The notes below the pieces were generated by a model. That model did no database searches, had not been told where the DNA came from, and saw only the letters and a list, made by a program, of their open reading frames with translations. This document shows positions 1 through 7,664 of a stretch of 64,000 nt of DNA, in pieces. The translations under genes were made by a program, and so were the position numbers. Every line of letters begins with the position of its first letter. Position 1 is the first letter of the stretch. Source of the DNA: Sulfurovum zhangzhouensis (lineage in GTDB: Bacteria > Campylobacterota > Campylobacteria > Campylobacterales > Sulfurovaceae); NCBI RefSeq assembly GCF_030347965.1, contig NZ_JAQIBD010000003.1, positions 213,735-277,734 on the forward strand, in the 5' to 3' direction.

Positions 1-96
1 TGGAAGAGTACGGAAGAAGGACAGACCAACTACTTTGAAGGACTTGCTCAGCTGATGTTCTTTGTCTGTTATGCGATCATTGCAGCATACTATTGA
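1..96 (+). CDS. C-terminal fragment of a CaxA/ChaA-type Ca2+/H+ antiporter (partial at 5' end)
   Basis: The first 31 codons of the window are open in frame 1 and end at a TGA at 94-96. The peptide has the shape of the last helix of CAX-family cation/proton exchangers: a short hydrophilic stretch with N-Y-F-E-G followed by a hydrophobic helix rich in F, A, I and Y to the very C-terminus. CAX proteins exchange Ca2+ or other cations for protons across the inner membrane. The rest of the gene lies outside the window, so the family call rests only on this terminal helix and is tentative. Confidence 0.5.
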   Translation, partial: WKSTEEGQTNYFEGLAQLMFFVCYAIIAAYY

Positions 97-204
97 TAGA
101 ACGCTATCCAAGCAAAGCTCAGATAGCTACGCTGACGCTGTGTCCACTTCAGCAATGGGCTCACGCACCTAGGTGCTCTTTATAGGGCATGAAATGAGGA
201 TAAG

Positions 205-303
205 ATGAAATTGCCAAGTGATAGGACACTGTATAAAATTTTTATTTTTCTGCTGGTGCTCTTTGTGATACTCGGCATACTCTTTGATACTAACTATAAC
301 TAA
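205..303 (+). CDS. 32-residue single-helix membrane peptide
   Basis: A short ATG-initiated ORF preceded by a GAGG ribosome-binding site at 196-199. A basic N-terminus (K, R, K) is followed by one hydrophobic helix over about residues 12-27 and a short polar tail. It ends 9 bases before the GTG start of the SUI1-family gene, so the two are probably co-transcribed. I do not recognise a family. The ribosome-binding site, helix and tight spacing support it as a gene, but the short length leaves doubt. Confidence 0.5.
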   Translation: MKLPSDRTLYKIFIFLLVLFVILGILFDTNYN

Positions 304-312
304 GGAATTGAT

Positions 313-642
313 GTGAAAGAAAATCTATTTGAAATGGGTGCAAACTTTGAAGATAGTTGGAGTTCTGACAATAAAGATAAGCCTTCCAACAAGAAAACTA
401 TAGAAGTCAAAGCACCAGAAAAACACCAGCTCCACTTTGCCAAAGAGAAGCGGAGAGGAAAGATCGTCACTATTGTCAAACCTTTTCATCTAGAGAAGCA
501 AGACCTTCAGGCACTGTTAAAAGTATTGAAAAAGAAACTGGGTACGGGAGGAACGGCAAAAGAGGACAGCTTAGAGTTTCAAGGGGAAATTGCTGAGATT
601 CTGCATACTCACCTTGAAAATTTGGGATATAGGTTTAAGTAG
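313..642 (+). CDS. SUI1/YciH-family translation initiation factor-like protein
   Basis: A 109-residue protein starting at GTG, with AAGGA about 6 bases upstream. Residues 45-109 form a SUI1/eIF1 fold: a basic strand with K-R-R-G-K-I-V-T, then the family's G-T-G-G-T turn around residue 77, and a C-terminal H-L-E-N-L-G-Y-R-F-K segment. The first 40 residues are polar and low-complexity. Bacterial YciH-type proteins bind the small ribosomal subunit and may tune start-site fidelity. It converges on the flavoprotein gene to the right with no gap. The family call is firm and the precise role is unknown. Confidence 0.8.
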   Translation: MKENLFEMGANFEDSWSSDNKDKPSNKKTIEVKAPEKHQLHFAKEKRRGKIVTIVKPFHLEKQDLQALLKVLKKKLGTGGTAKEDSLEFQGEIAEILHTHLENLGYRFK

Positions 643-1716
643 TCATTTCACTTTTTTAAAAGCCCCTATCCCAAGACCAAGAATAATTTTTCTCAGCCAC
701 TTATTGTACATTGCAGGGTATTTGAGCATTTTAAAATTAATATTTCGTTGTAATTTTTTGCTAAAACGATCGTAATGACTCATAAAATTTGACTTATCAG
801 TCAATAATGCTTTCGCTAATGCATAACCACTAAGCATAGCGTAGCTGATACCTTCAGCTGATGTAGGACTGATAAAACCTGCTGCTTCACCTACAAATGC
901 AATATTACCTTCACCTAAATTGATCTCTTGACTACTATAAGGTCTTAGGATAAAACACCCCTCTTTTTTATTAGCTTTTGTAAGATCAAACCCATAGGTT
1001 CTGAGCTTCTCTTTTTGTAAATTATGATAGGTAGTTGCATCCTTGTCTTCAGGAATGGCTGAACCAAAAATAACTTGACCATCCTTTGGAATAATCCATG
1101 AGTAAAAATCACTGATCTCTTCATCAAATATCGCTACAAACTCATTGAGATCAGTGGTATTATCAAACCATTCTTGTATTGAGATATATCGCTTTATGCT
1201 TTCTTTAGAATAAGACGGCAGTAAACGTTTTACCGTTGAGTTAGCTCCATCTGCCCCGACTATAAGGTCTGTGCTTACTTCTATCTTTTCATCAGCATTT
1301 GCAAGAGAAACGATATACCCACCGTTTTGAGAAGAAAAAGATTTGAATCGTGTTGAAAACGCATACTCAATATCATCACCGCATAATGAAACCAACCATC
1401 TATCATACAGTTCTCTATCTACATTGATATAGTGTCTTTGATATTCTCTTTGTAAATTGTTATCGAAGTCAATGGTATTAACTGAAAACATTTGTGGATC
1501 AACCAAGATATCTTTAGGAATACTTAGCCCAAATGATGCTAAAGCTTTTTGTGCATCTGGTGCGATCAACCCACCACAGTTTTTAACTAGTTTTTTGGGT
1601 TCTTTATCTAATGGACGTTTGTCAATCAAAAGTACACTATACTGTTCTTTGAGATACCTAGCTAGCGTTGAACCTGCAGGACCTGCACCTACAATAACCA
1701 CATCGTAATGTTTCAT
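643..1716 (-). CDS. Geranylgeranyl-reductase-family FAD-dependent oxidoreductase
   Basis: A 357-residue flavoprotein with an N-terminal Rossmann dinucleotide motif G-A-G-P-A-G at residues 10-15. A second FAD motif (V-G-A-D-G-A-N-S) lies near residue 155, and the G-E-A-A-G-F-I-S-P-T-S-A-E-G segment near residue 280 is typical of the geranylgeranyl reductase/FixC-like superfamily. K-N-C-G-G near residue 45 is also characteristic. Such enzymes reduce isoprenoid double bonds or related lipids, and the substrate cannot be read here. Its start overlaps the end of the VanZ-like gene by 4 bases, so the two form a leftward operon. Confidence 0.8.
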   Translation of the reverse strand: MKHYDVVIVGAGPAGSTLARYLKEQYSVLLIDKRPLDKEPKKLVKNCGGLIAPDAQKALASFGLSIPKDILVDPQMFSVNTIDFDNNLQREYQRHYINVDRELYDRWLVSLCGDDIEYAFSTRFKSFSSQNGGYIVSLANADEKIEVSTDLIVGADGANSTVKRLLPSYSKESIKRYISIQEWFDNTTDLNEFVAIFDEEISDFYSWIIPKDGQVIFGSAIPEDKDATTYHNLQKEKLRTYGFDLTKANKKEGCFILRPYSSQEINLGEGNIAFVGEAAGFISPTSAEGISYAMLSGYALAKALLTDKSNFMSHYDRFSKKLQRNINFKMLKYPAMYNKWLRKIILGLGIGAFKKVK

Positions 1717-2078
1717 CTTTCACCTTTAATCAATGAAAAAAATACTATTCCTATAAAATCGGCTAGCAAGTCATAAAGGTCAAACGTCCTTGAGGCGATA
1801 AAGTATTGGGAGAACTCTTCTATAGCAGCAAAAAGGAAAATAAGAATAGAACCGAGTTGTATCCGCTGCCATTTAAAAGAGAAAGATTTAAATTTGAGTC
1901 CATAGTTTAATAACAGTGCCATCATACCATACAGTAGTGCATGGGCCATCTTGTCTCCATAAGGAATACCGCCTACAACATAAAAAGCAAAATTATAATT
2001 TGCACTATCTGCTAAAAAGATGATCCAACTGATAAAAATAAAAAAACTTAATGGTAACCAAACTCTTAAACTGAACAT
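1713..2078 (-). CDS. VanZ-like family membrane protein
   Basis: A 121-residue protein with about four predicted helices, including a first helix at residues 5-22. It has the VanZ-like signature region with G-D-K-M-A-H-A-L-L-Y-G (residues 41-51) and a later A-x-E-E-x-x-Q segment (around 86-92), both typical of short VanZ-domain proteins. These inner-membrane proteins have no agreed biochemical role outside vancomycin-resistance clusters, and nothing suggests resistance here. It is translationally coupled to the FAD oxidoreductase downstream. Confidence 0.75.
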   Translation of the reverse strand: MFSLRVWLPLSFFIFISWIIFLADSANYNFAFYVVGGIPYGDKMAHALLYGMMALLLNYGLKFKSFSFKWQRIQLGSILIFLFAAIEEFSQYFIASRTFDLYDLLADFIGIVFFSLIKGER

Positions 2079-2268
2079 TCCTCATACCCCAAGAAGATTT
2101 AGGATATTGTAGCATAAGGTATTTAAATAGGATTACTCCTTATCTGGTCTTTTATCCTCAGTAAGTTTTTTAGATCATCTTTATCGAACATCGAATTTTT
2201 TGTAATAAATACAGCCATCAAATAACTGAGGAACCCAAGGTCCGATATTTCCAACTAAAGAAAACGGT

Positions 2269-3546
2269 TTATTTTCCGATCGCCAATGCATACAAAACCA
2301 TCTCATCATTCTCTACAAACGCATTCACTTCATCATCATAATAGGCCCCGATCCCGCTGCATCCTACTCCCAGGTAGTTTGATGCGATATAGAGTCTATG
2401 CCCGATAATACCGGCCTTTTGATAAAGAGCCTGATAATTGTGAGCCTTGGACGTAAGAAAAAAGGTCACTGCTCCCTTGGAAGCCAAGCTGTACTGTTCA
2501 AGGCATAAGTATCCGGCTTGTCTGGAAAAGTCTCCATACTTGATATAAGCCCCGTCTTTTTGTACTCCCAAAGGCATATCAAGTACCCGGTTAAGTACGG
2601 TATAGACCGATACCTCTTCATCGCAATCTGAAAGAATCGGCTGAGTAATCATTTCCATGATGTACGAATATTGCGCTTTCGTGATCGCACCTCCTTCAAA
2701 CCCCCTCTGGGAACGTCTGTTAAAAATCGTCTCTATGAGTTTATCGCTCCTATAGTCAAACTTAGGTGCTTTAAATACTTTATGACATGCTTGGAGTGAC
2801 ATCGTCTCTTTATAGGCCTGTGTTATCTTCTCATTTGGCTCAAACGTTCCACTTCCTTCTACATACGGCAATGCAAACTCCACGGCTTTGATCTTCTGCT
2901 CTTTTCTTGGGATAGCCATTGTAGCTGCAGAAAGGAAGAACTCTCTTTGCTCAAATCCGAACATCCGGTTGAGCTTCTCCTTATCAATATCATATACCAT
3001 CTGTACTGCATGAGGTTTTATGAGCGCGGAAGCTTCGATACTTCCCAAAAGGTGTCCTGCATCTAAAAGACAGTAGCGCAAGGCACGGTTTTTATACTTC
3101 CAGCTTGAGCGGTAGTAGATCGCAGAGACGAAAAAAAGATAGCCATGCATTGCATGGTCATACCCCAGATACGGCTCTAATCCCTCCTCTTCACTAATCG
3201 ATGCCAACAAAGAGATCGAATGGGTAGCCACTTCATAGTGGTAGATACCATCTTCTACGCCCTCCACTCCTCTAGCCTGAAGATATAGCTCGTTAGGATA
3301 GAGAGCCCCTGCACTTGGATTGATACGCAAATAGTATTCAAAACCGGGATAGCTTTTCTTTACCGTAAGCCCTGCAATATGATAAAGGAAATTATCTTCT
3401 TTATGATCAGGATCAAGTTTACGTTTAGAATAAGTATCAGGGTAGTTTTTATAGGTAGAAGGTTGTGAGGACCAGTCAAGCTGATTTGGGTTGCTTCTTA
3501 CAGATGCATAAGAGTGTTTTGTCTGTTCATGATACCAAAACATCAA
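2269..3546 (-). CDS. SagB/ThcOx-like double nitroreductase-domain protein
   Basis: A 425-residue protein with two tandem nitroreductase-fold halves. The N-terminal half (about 50-215) has the R-x-N-P-S-A-G-A-L-Y-P-N-E-L-Y signature of SagB/ThcOx FMN enzymes. The C-terminal half (about 270-425) begins with the F-N-R-R-S-Q-R-G-F-E-G-G active-site motif and ends with a G-C-S-G-I-G-A-Y-Y-D-D segment. These FMN proteins oxidise azolines or reduce small organics. No YcaO or peptide precursor lies nearby, so a thiazole/oxazole peptide role is not supported. It overlaps the DUF309 gene by 20 bases. Confidence 0.8.
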   Translation of the reverse strand: MMFWYHEQTKHSYASVRSNPNQLDWSSQPSTYKNYPDTYSKRKLDPDHKEDNFLYHIAGLTVKKSYPGFEYYLRINPSAGALYPNELYLQARGVEGVEDGIYHYEVATHSISLLASISEEEGLEPYLGYDHAMHGYLFFVSAIYYRSSWKYKNRALRYCLLDAGHLLGSIEASALIKPHAVQMVYDIDKEKLNRMFGFEQREFFLSAATMAIPRKEQKIKAVEFALPYVEGSGTFEPNEKITQAYKETMSLQACHKVFKAPKFDYRSDKLIETIFNRRSQRGFEGGAITKAQYSYIMEMITQPILSDCDEEVSVYTVLNRVLDMPLGVQKDGAYIKYGDFSRQAGYLCLEQYSLASKGAVTFFLTSKAHNYQALYQKAGIIGHRLYIASNYLGVGCSGIGAYYDDEVNAFVENDEMVLYALAIGK

Positions 3547-3889
3547 AGACCTCTTTATGTTTCACTTTGAGTGATTCGATCTTTGCACACGCATGAGCAA
3601 ATAGTTCTGCATGCTCTATGTCGGGAGTACACATCATTTTATACCGTTCATAAGAAGCGATGACCTTTTGGGCTTTTGAGGGCATATTTTTTCTATTGCG
3701 CTTTATATGTTCAAAAGTAATAGCTCCGTTGATCAGCCCTTTAACAAGATTGCTTAGAGGATGGGAGGAAAGACGCAGCGGATGCCAGGCCTCTTCAAGT
3801 ACCTCATGCGCTTCAAAATACTCCTCTTCATCGAGCAGCTTCATATACTCTCTTAGCGCACCCTCAAGATCATGGTTCATCTTTAACAT
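3527..3889 (-). CDS. DUF309 domain protein
   Basis: A 120-residue, mostly helical protein. It carries the DUF309 signature Y-F-E-A-H-E-V-L-E-E-A-W-H (residues 23-35) and the downstream L-V-K-G-L-I-N-G-A segment. No enzymatic role is established for the family. Its ATG overlaps the stop of the upstream 2Fe-2S protein, and its 3' end overlaps the SagB-like gene by 20 bases. The three genes are therefore very likely translated from one mRNA and may act together. Confidence 0.8.
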   Translation of the reverse strand: MLKMNHDLEGALREYMKLLDEEEYFEAHEVLEEAWHPLRLSSHPLSNLVKGLINGAITFEHIKRNRKNMPSKAQKVIASYERYKMMCTPDIEHAELFAHACAKIESLKVKHKEVFDVLVS

Positions 3890-4110
3890 TAAATATATCC
3901 TCTTTTTACCATCCCTATCGCCATTGCTATAGAGAGTCCGTCATTGTTATAGCCATCTTCCCAACAGCTTTCACAAGTATCACCGCAAACAAAGTCCGTA
4001 TCATCCAGTATCTCTTGAATAGTATTGATCTTATTCTCTTTAATATATTTTGCAAGTTGTCCCAATGTGACATCATGGCAGTAGCATATCAGTGTACTTT
4101 CATCAGGCAT
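3889..4110 (-). CDS. BFD-like [2Fe-2S]-binding domain protein
   Basis: A 73-residue protein with the four-cysteine arrangement of BFD-type iron-sulfur domains: C-Y-C at residues 9-11, and C-x3-C-x2-C at residues 42-49 (C-G-D-T-C-E-S-C). The family comprises small ferredoxin-like electron carriers, such as bacterioferritin-associated ferredoxin and the NirB or NifU central domains. It is the first gene of the DUF309/SagB-like operon, so it may deliver electrons to the flavoenzyme (inference). The DksA-like gene is divergent with a 54-base gap. Confidence 0.75.
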   Translation of the reverse strand: MPDESTLICYCHDVTLGQLAKYIKENKINTIQEILDDTDFVCGDTCESCWEDGYNNDGLSIAMAIGMVKRGYI

Positions 4111-4131
4111 CAGGATATCTCCTTATTTATG

Positions 4132-4137
4132 TATAAT
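4132..4137 (+). promoter_or_regulatory. Extended -10 element for the DksA-like gene
   Basis: TATAAT preceded by TATG, 27 bases upstream of the ATG at 4165. It matches the extended -10 promoters favoured by Campylobacterota sigma-70, which often lack a conserved -35 box. Confidence 0.5.
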
Positions 4138-4164
4138 GCCAATATAGCATATGAAGGTAAAAGT

Positions 4165-4506
4165 ATGACATCCCAAGAGAAAAAAAAGATAAAAGAGAAG
4201 ATTGAGTCTGATATTGCCACACTCTTAAAACAGATCAAAACACTCGAAGAAAAGGCTGAACCTATCACTCCGGACTGCAGCCTTGGTAGACTCACACGTC
4301 TTGAAGCGATGGGTGAGCAGCATGTCAATAATAAGATCCTTGATGAGTCCAGACTACGCCTTACACGGCTAAAAAATGCACTCCTACGGATTGACAAACC
4401 AATGTTTGGTATCTGTATTGAGTGTGAAGAAGAGATAGGTTTTGGACGGTTGAGCATCCGTCCTGAGAGTGTACGATGTGTAGAGTGTGCGAATGCACAA
4501 TCCTAA
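4165..4506 (+). CDS. TraR/DksA-type C4 zinc-finger protein
   Basis: A 113-residue protein. Upstream in-frame codons exist, but the ATG at 4165 has a GAAGGTAA ribosome-binding site and gives a normal DksA-like N-terminal coiled coil (residues 3-75). The C-terminus has C-I-x-C-E-x-x-I and, 18 residues later, C-V-x-C, forming the DksA zinc finger with an intervening G-R-L-x-x-R-P segment. DksA-like factors insert into the RNA polymerase secondary channel and modulate promoters with ppGpp. This one is shorter than E. coli DksA (151), so it may be a variant regulator. Confidence 0.8.
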   Translation: MTSQEKKKIKEKIESDIATLLKQIKTLEEKAEPITPDCSLGRLTRLEAMGEQHVNNKILDESRLRLTRLKNALLRIDKPMFGICIECEEEIGFGRLSIRPESVRCVECANAQS

Positions 4507-4530
4507 TAGGATATCTATATTCCAAGAAAA

Positions 4531-5184
4531 TTATAAACTCTCTATATTCCCCACTACTTTTCCTACAATACTTACTTCATCCGGAGCCAAAACTTCCGGA
4601 GAGTAATTTTTGTTATCCGAGATAAGCTCGACCATCCCGTCTGCTCTTTGACGGATACGTTTAATAAATAGTCCGGCAGTGGTTGAAGCGATGAAGATAC
4701 CGTCTTTGTTGATATTGTTCTGGGCACGGTCGACAAATACGATCGATCCATCCTGAAGGGTCGGCTCCATTGATTCACCATCCACATGGATCGCTTCAAG
4801 ATCGGTATTACCAAAGCCTACCATGTTACGCATTACCTTCTCATCAATGGTGATCGTCTCATAGTTCTCATCAAAAACCTCAGCCCCGCCTCCTGCACTT
4901 GCACGGATATCAGAGAAGTAGCGTACATGAAAGAACTTCTCCGTCTCTTCTTTGAGCATATCAACCGCTTGATCAAAGAAAAGCCAGTTAACTGATATCT
5001 TTCTAAGAGCACAAAACTCCAGGATCTCTTCATAAGGGATTGAGTTACGCTTTTTCATCGTAGCAAAAGTACTTTGCGGGATATTGAGTACCTGGGCAAC
5101 ATCCTTATCAAAGACCTTTTTCCCCGGCATAGTTTCAGAAATCACATCTTTTAACTTCTCGATAATTTCATTTAAAATTAACAT
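4531..5184 (-). CDS. CI/LexA-like transcriptional repressor with S24 self-cleavage domain
   Basis: A 217-residue protein. Residues 1-70 form a CI-type helix-turn-helix (V-A-Q-V-L-N-I-P-Q-S-T-F-A-T-M-K-K-R). Residues 90-217 form a peptidase S24 domain with cleavage site A97-G98, nucleophile S138 (G-E-S-M-E-P) and general-base K175 (I-K-R-I). The domain order matches phage-type repressors (Phage_CI_repr plus S24) rather than classical LexA. AAGGAG precedes the ATG. It is divergent from a 36-residue ORF across an AT-rich 179-base region containing an inverted repeat. No prophage is visible nearby, so it probably controls host genes. Confidence 0.85.
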   Translation of the reverse strand: MLILNEIIEKLKDVISETMPGKKVFDKDVAQVLNIPQSTFATMKKRNSIPYEEILEFCALRKISVNWLFFDQAVDMLKEETEKFFHVRYFSDIRASAGGGAEVFDENYETITIDEKVMRNMVGFGNTDLEAIHVDGESMEPTLQDGSIVFVDRAQNNINKDGIFIASTTAGLFIKRIRQRADGMVELISDNKNYSPEVLAPDEVSIVGKVVGNIESL

Positions 5185-5257
5185 TTCGATCTCCTTGTTT
5201 TTTTATAGTGTGTCCTTCTAATGAGCACTTATTTTTAAATTATAGTACATTTTTTCT

Positions 5258-5284
5258 AAAAATATTACAATTTGGGATATTTTT
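5258..5284. promoter_or_regulatory. Candidate repressor operator (inverted repeat)
   Basis: Arms AAAAATAT (5258-5265) and ATATTTTT (5277-5284) are separated by 11 bases, in the AT-rich gap between the S24 repressor and the divergent 36-residue ORF. Such dyads are common in CI-type autoregulation, but in AT-rich DNA chance is possible. Confidence 0.3.
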
Positions 5285-5363
5285 ATTATATAAATCTATT
5301 TTTGAAATATTATTGAACAAGAAAGAAGTAAAAAACTTCAAAAAAATATTGGAAGGATGAAAA

Positions 5364-5474
5364 ATGAATTACAAAAGCGAAAGAAACCTTATCAATGAAG
5401 CGATCAATGCAGGATGCCAAACCGTAGCCCAACTGGCACTTTATATTAAACTACATACAAAGATAACAGCCTAG
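5364..5474 (+). CDS. 36-residue conserved-looking small protein, divergent from the S24 repressor
   Basis: An ATG-initiated ORF with a strong GGAAGGA ribosome-binding site 7 bases upstream, ending in TAG at 5472-5474. The peptide is amphipathic and helical, with one cysteine near its centre, no signal peptide and a basic C-terminus. Its stop overlaps the 3' end of the convergent moeA gene by 4 bases. Its promoter must lie in the repressor intergenic region, so the S24 protein is its obvious candidate regulator (inference). I do not recognise a family. Confidence 0.5.
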   Translation: MNYKSERNLINEAINAGCQTVAQLALYIKLHTKITA

Positions 5475-6673
5475 TCCAAGACTAGTACTGTTACTTCATC
5501 CCCTTTTTCTTTAGATCCCTCTTCTTCCGGTGTAAAGAGCAGTGCAACATCTCCAAGCATATTGGTCAAAATCGCAGAGCTTCCTACTTTTTTATCCTTG
5601 AAGTCAATGTGATACTTTCCATCTATCAGTTTGAGGTTACATGTGGTGAACTCTGCTTTACCCGCACGTTTTTTAAACGGTTCATCAAGTACCGCCTTAA
5701 TCTTACGTAAAGCACACTTGCCTCGTTGAAGCTTCGCGATCAATGGAAGCACATAGAGCAGTGCTGTTACTGTTGAGGAGTAAGCAAAACCAGGCAATCC
5801 TACAATAAACTTGTCTTCTTTTCTTGCTACCATGATATGCTGACCAGGTTTTACACGTACCCCTTTGAAGAGCACTTCTGCCCCAAGTTCTGCAATCACA
5901 TCTTTGACAAAGTCAAAATCACCTACGCTTACTCCACCTGTTGTAACAACAATATCACTCTTTTCCAGTGCTGCAGCTACAGCATCGGTGATACTTTGTT
6001 TATCATCTTTGATACATCCCATCTGAAGCGCTCTACCACCATACTTTGCAGTGATAGCTTCCAGGATATAGTTGTTAGAACTTCTTATCTGAGCATCATT
6101 CGTCTGAGTTTGACCAAGCTCTAAAAGCTCTGAACCTGTCGAGATGATAGAAACAACCGGTTTGTCATAAACGAGTGGACTCACTACATTGAGACTCGCC
6201 ATGACACCGATCTGGGGAAAATCGATTTTTGTACCTTGAGGGATCAGTTTTTGTCCTTGGGCATAGTTCTCACCTACCTCACGAACGGCAAAACCATAAG
6301 GAACTTCCTCTTTGATAACGATCTCATCACCGTCAACCTCTACATTCTCTATAGGGATAAGCGTATCTGCACCTATAGGCATCAATGAACCCGTAAAGGT
6401 TTTGATACAGGTACCGCCAAATACTTCCTCTTTCAACTCAGATCCTGCAGGATTGATACTTGCGATCTTTAGTCTTCCAAGAGTGATATCCTCGTGCTTA
6501 AATGCATATCCGTCCATCGCTGAAGTCGGAAAAGCAGGAGAGTTATGATCGGCAATAATATCTTCAGCCAATACATACCCCAAACACTCCATCAAATAAA
6601 GCTTTTTTGTCTTATAATGATTGATCTGCTGATCGTCTATGATCTGCATAGATGCATCAAAATGCATAAACAT
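5471..6673 (-). CDS. moeA: Molybdopterin molybdenumtransferase MoeA
   Basis: A 400-residue protein from the ATG at 6673, which has AGAAGGA upstream; an in-frame upstream start lacks this site. MoeA inserts molybdate into adenylylated molybdopterin. The N-terminal domain has the D-H-N-S-P-A-F-P-T-S-A-M-D-G-Y-A motif. The central MoCF-binding domain shows V-V-T-T-G-G-V-S-V-G-D-F-D and K-P-G-Q-H, followed by G-L-P-G-F, and the MoeA domain IV ends the protein. It follows moaD-moaE in the same direction, which fits supply of Moco to SoxC. Confidence 0.93.
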   Translation of the reverse strand: MFMHFDASMQIIDDQQINHYKTKKLYLMECLGYVLAEDIIADHNSPAFPTSAMDGYAFKHEDITLGRLKIASINPAGSELKEEVFGGTCIKTFTGSLMPIGADTLIPIENVEVDGDEIVIKEEVPYGFAVREVGENYAQGQKLIPQGTKIDFPQIGVMASLNVVSPLVYDKPVVSIISTGSELLELGQTQTNDAQIRSSNNYILEAITAKYGGRALQMGCIKDDKQSITDAVAAALEKSDIVVTTGGVSVGDFDFVKDVIAELGAEVLFKGVRVKPGQHIMVARKEDKFIVGLPGFAYSSTVTALLYVLPLIAKLQRGKCALRKIKAVLDEPFKKRAGKAEFTTCNLKLIDGKYHIDFKDKKVGSSAILTNMLGDVALLFTPEEEGSKEKGDEVTVLVLD

Positions 6674-6785
6674 AATTATCCTTCTTATTTCCATGAGAAA
6701 CAAGTCTCATTCTAATTTATCTTGCTTCTACACTCAACAGTCATAAAAAAATATTCATGACTTCTTTTTGTAGAAATAGATTTTC

Positions 6786-7223
6786 TTAGTGTAAAAGGCC
6801 TGAGCCATCCATTGGCGTACTACGGTCTTCTGCGTAGATTCGTTTACCCTCTATCACATCATATTTCCAGATTGGGGCATTGGCCTTGAAGTCCTCTACA
6901 AATTCATCGATCAACTCCAGTGCCACGCGGCGTTTAGGAGAAAAAACTGCAGAGATATACGAAGAGGTATGCACCGGTACATCACCGATAGAGTGAGCCA
7001 TCTTGACGATCGCTCCACGTTCTTTGGCCTTTTGCTGCCAACTTTCAAACCATGACTTCAACACCGGCTCATAGATATCAAAACTAAGTGCTTCGATATT
7101 TCCCTCAGCACGGATCGTACCGACAAAAGGGATGTAGGCACCATAGTTTGACTCTGCTTCTTCATCCAGCCAGCGCCCAAAGATCTCTTTGATATCCAAT
7201 GGTCCGTGATACAATTCCATCAC
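6786..7223 (-). CDS. moaE: Molybdopterin synthase catalytic subunit MoaE
   Basis: A 145-residue MoaE. It has the F-V-G-T-I-R motif (residues 33-38), H-x-x-G-D-V-P-V near residue 80, S-P-K-R-R near residue 96, and the catalytic-lysine region P-I-W-K-Y-D near residue 117. MoaE with the MoaD thiocarboxylate converts cyclic pyranopterin monophosphate into molybdopterin. Its ATG directly follows the moaD stop, so the subunits are co-translated, and moeA lies 112 bases downstream. Confidence 0.92.
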   Translation of the reverse strand: MMELYHGPLDIKEIFGRWLDEEAESNYGAYIPFVGTIRAEGNIEALSFDIYEPVLKSWFESWQQKAKERGAIVKMAHSIGDVPVHTSSYISAVFSPKRRVALELIDEFVEDFKANAPIWKYDVIEGKRIYAEDRSTPMDGSGLLH

Positions 7224-7445
7224 TTAACCGCCGCACACAGGAGGAAGGATCGATACCCTGTCCCCATCTTTTAGTTCAAAGTTACGGTCATTGACCATCG
7301 TATCATTCACTGCTACAGCACACTTGCTAAGCCAAGGTGCGATAGTCTCATCTTCTTTTAGTTTTACAGAAACATCTGCAAGCGTATCAGCCTCTATTTC
7401 GATCGGTGATTTACCGATAGGGCCTAAAAATTCTACTTTTATCAT
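7224..7445 (-). CDS. moaD: Molybdopterin synthase sulfur-carrier subunit MoaD
   Basis: A 73-residue ubiquitin-fold protein ending in the required C-terminal Gly-Gly (V-C-G-G). The L-K-D-G-D-R-V-S-I-L-P-P-V block before it is typical of MoaD. The terminal glycine is thiocarboxylated and donates sulfur to molybdopterin through MoaE, which is encoded immediately downstream. Confidence 0.92.
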   Translation of the reverse strand: MIKVEFLGPIGKSPIEIEADTLADVSVKLKEDETIAPWLSKCAVAVNDTMVNDRNFELKDGDRVSILPPVCGG

Positions 7446-7505
7446 ATATTTCCTTTGCTAATTTGCACAGAAGTAAAGCTCCCATACACGCAATTATCCT
7501 TAGCG

Positions 7506-7553
7506 GACGGCTCACAACACTGGTGTTGCTTTAAACAGATACGCATATCCGTC
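7506..7553. repeat. Nested dyad element upstream of mqnA
   Basis: An inner dyad CAACAC(7515-7520)-TG-GTGTTG(7523-7528) sits inside an outer pair GACGG(7506-7510)/CCGTC(7549-7553). It lies in the 219-base gap between the divergent moaD and mqnA genes. It could be an RNA hairpin or a protein-binding site; nothing distinguishes these. Confidence 0.35.
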
Positions 7554-7622
7554 TCATGTATACTATTCTAAACACTAGCTAAGAATACTATATAAATGAC
7601 GTGGATTATAAAAGTTGTTTGC

Positions 7623-7628
7623 TATAAT
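7623..7628 (+). promoter_or_regulatory. Extended -10 promoter of mqnA
   Basis: TATAAT preceded by TGC, 36 bases upstream of the mqnA ATG, in the 219-base moaD-mqnA gap. Confidence 0.55.
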
Positions 7629-7664
7629 TACGCTTAAACAGATTTTGGGAGCATATGTATATCG

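Noticed and set aside
2123..2218. Minus-strand 31-codon ORF and an overlapping 29-codon open frame between the VanZ-like and SagB-like genes
   Set aside because: Neither has a ribosome-binding site or a recognisable domain. They could be a gene remnant, but nothing supports it beyond open frames in a 190-base gap.
2269..3546. Azole-peptide (TOMM) biosynthesis cluster around the SagB-like gene
   Set aside because: No YcaO cyclodehydratase, precursor peptide or transporter is present in the neighbourhood.
4531..5184. Calling the S24 protein LexA
   Set aside because: The N-terminal domain is of the CI repressor type rather than the winged LexA domain, so only a CI/LexA-like call is supported.
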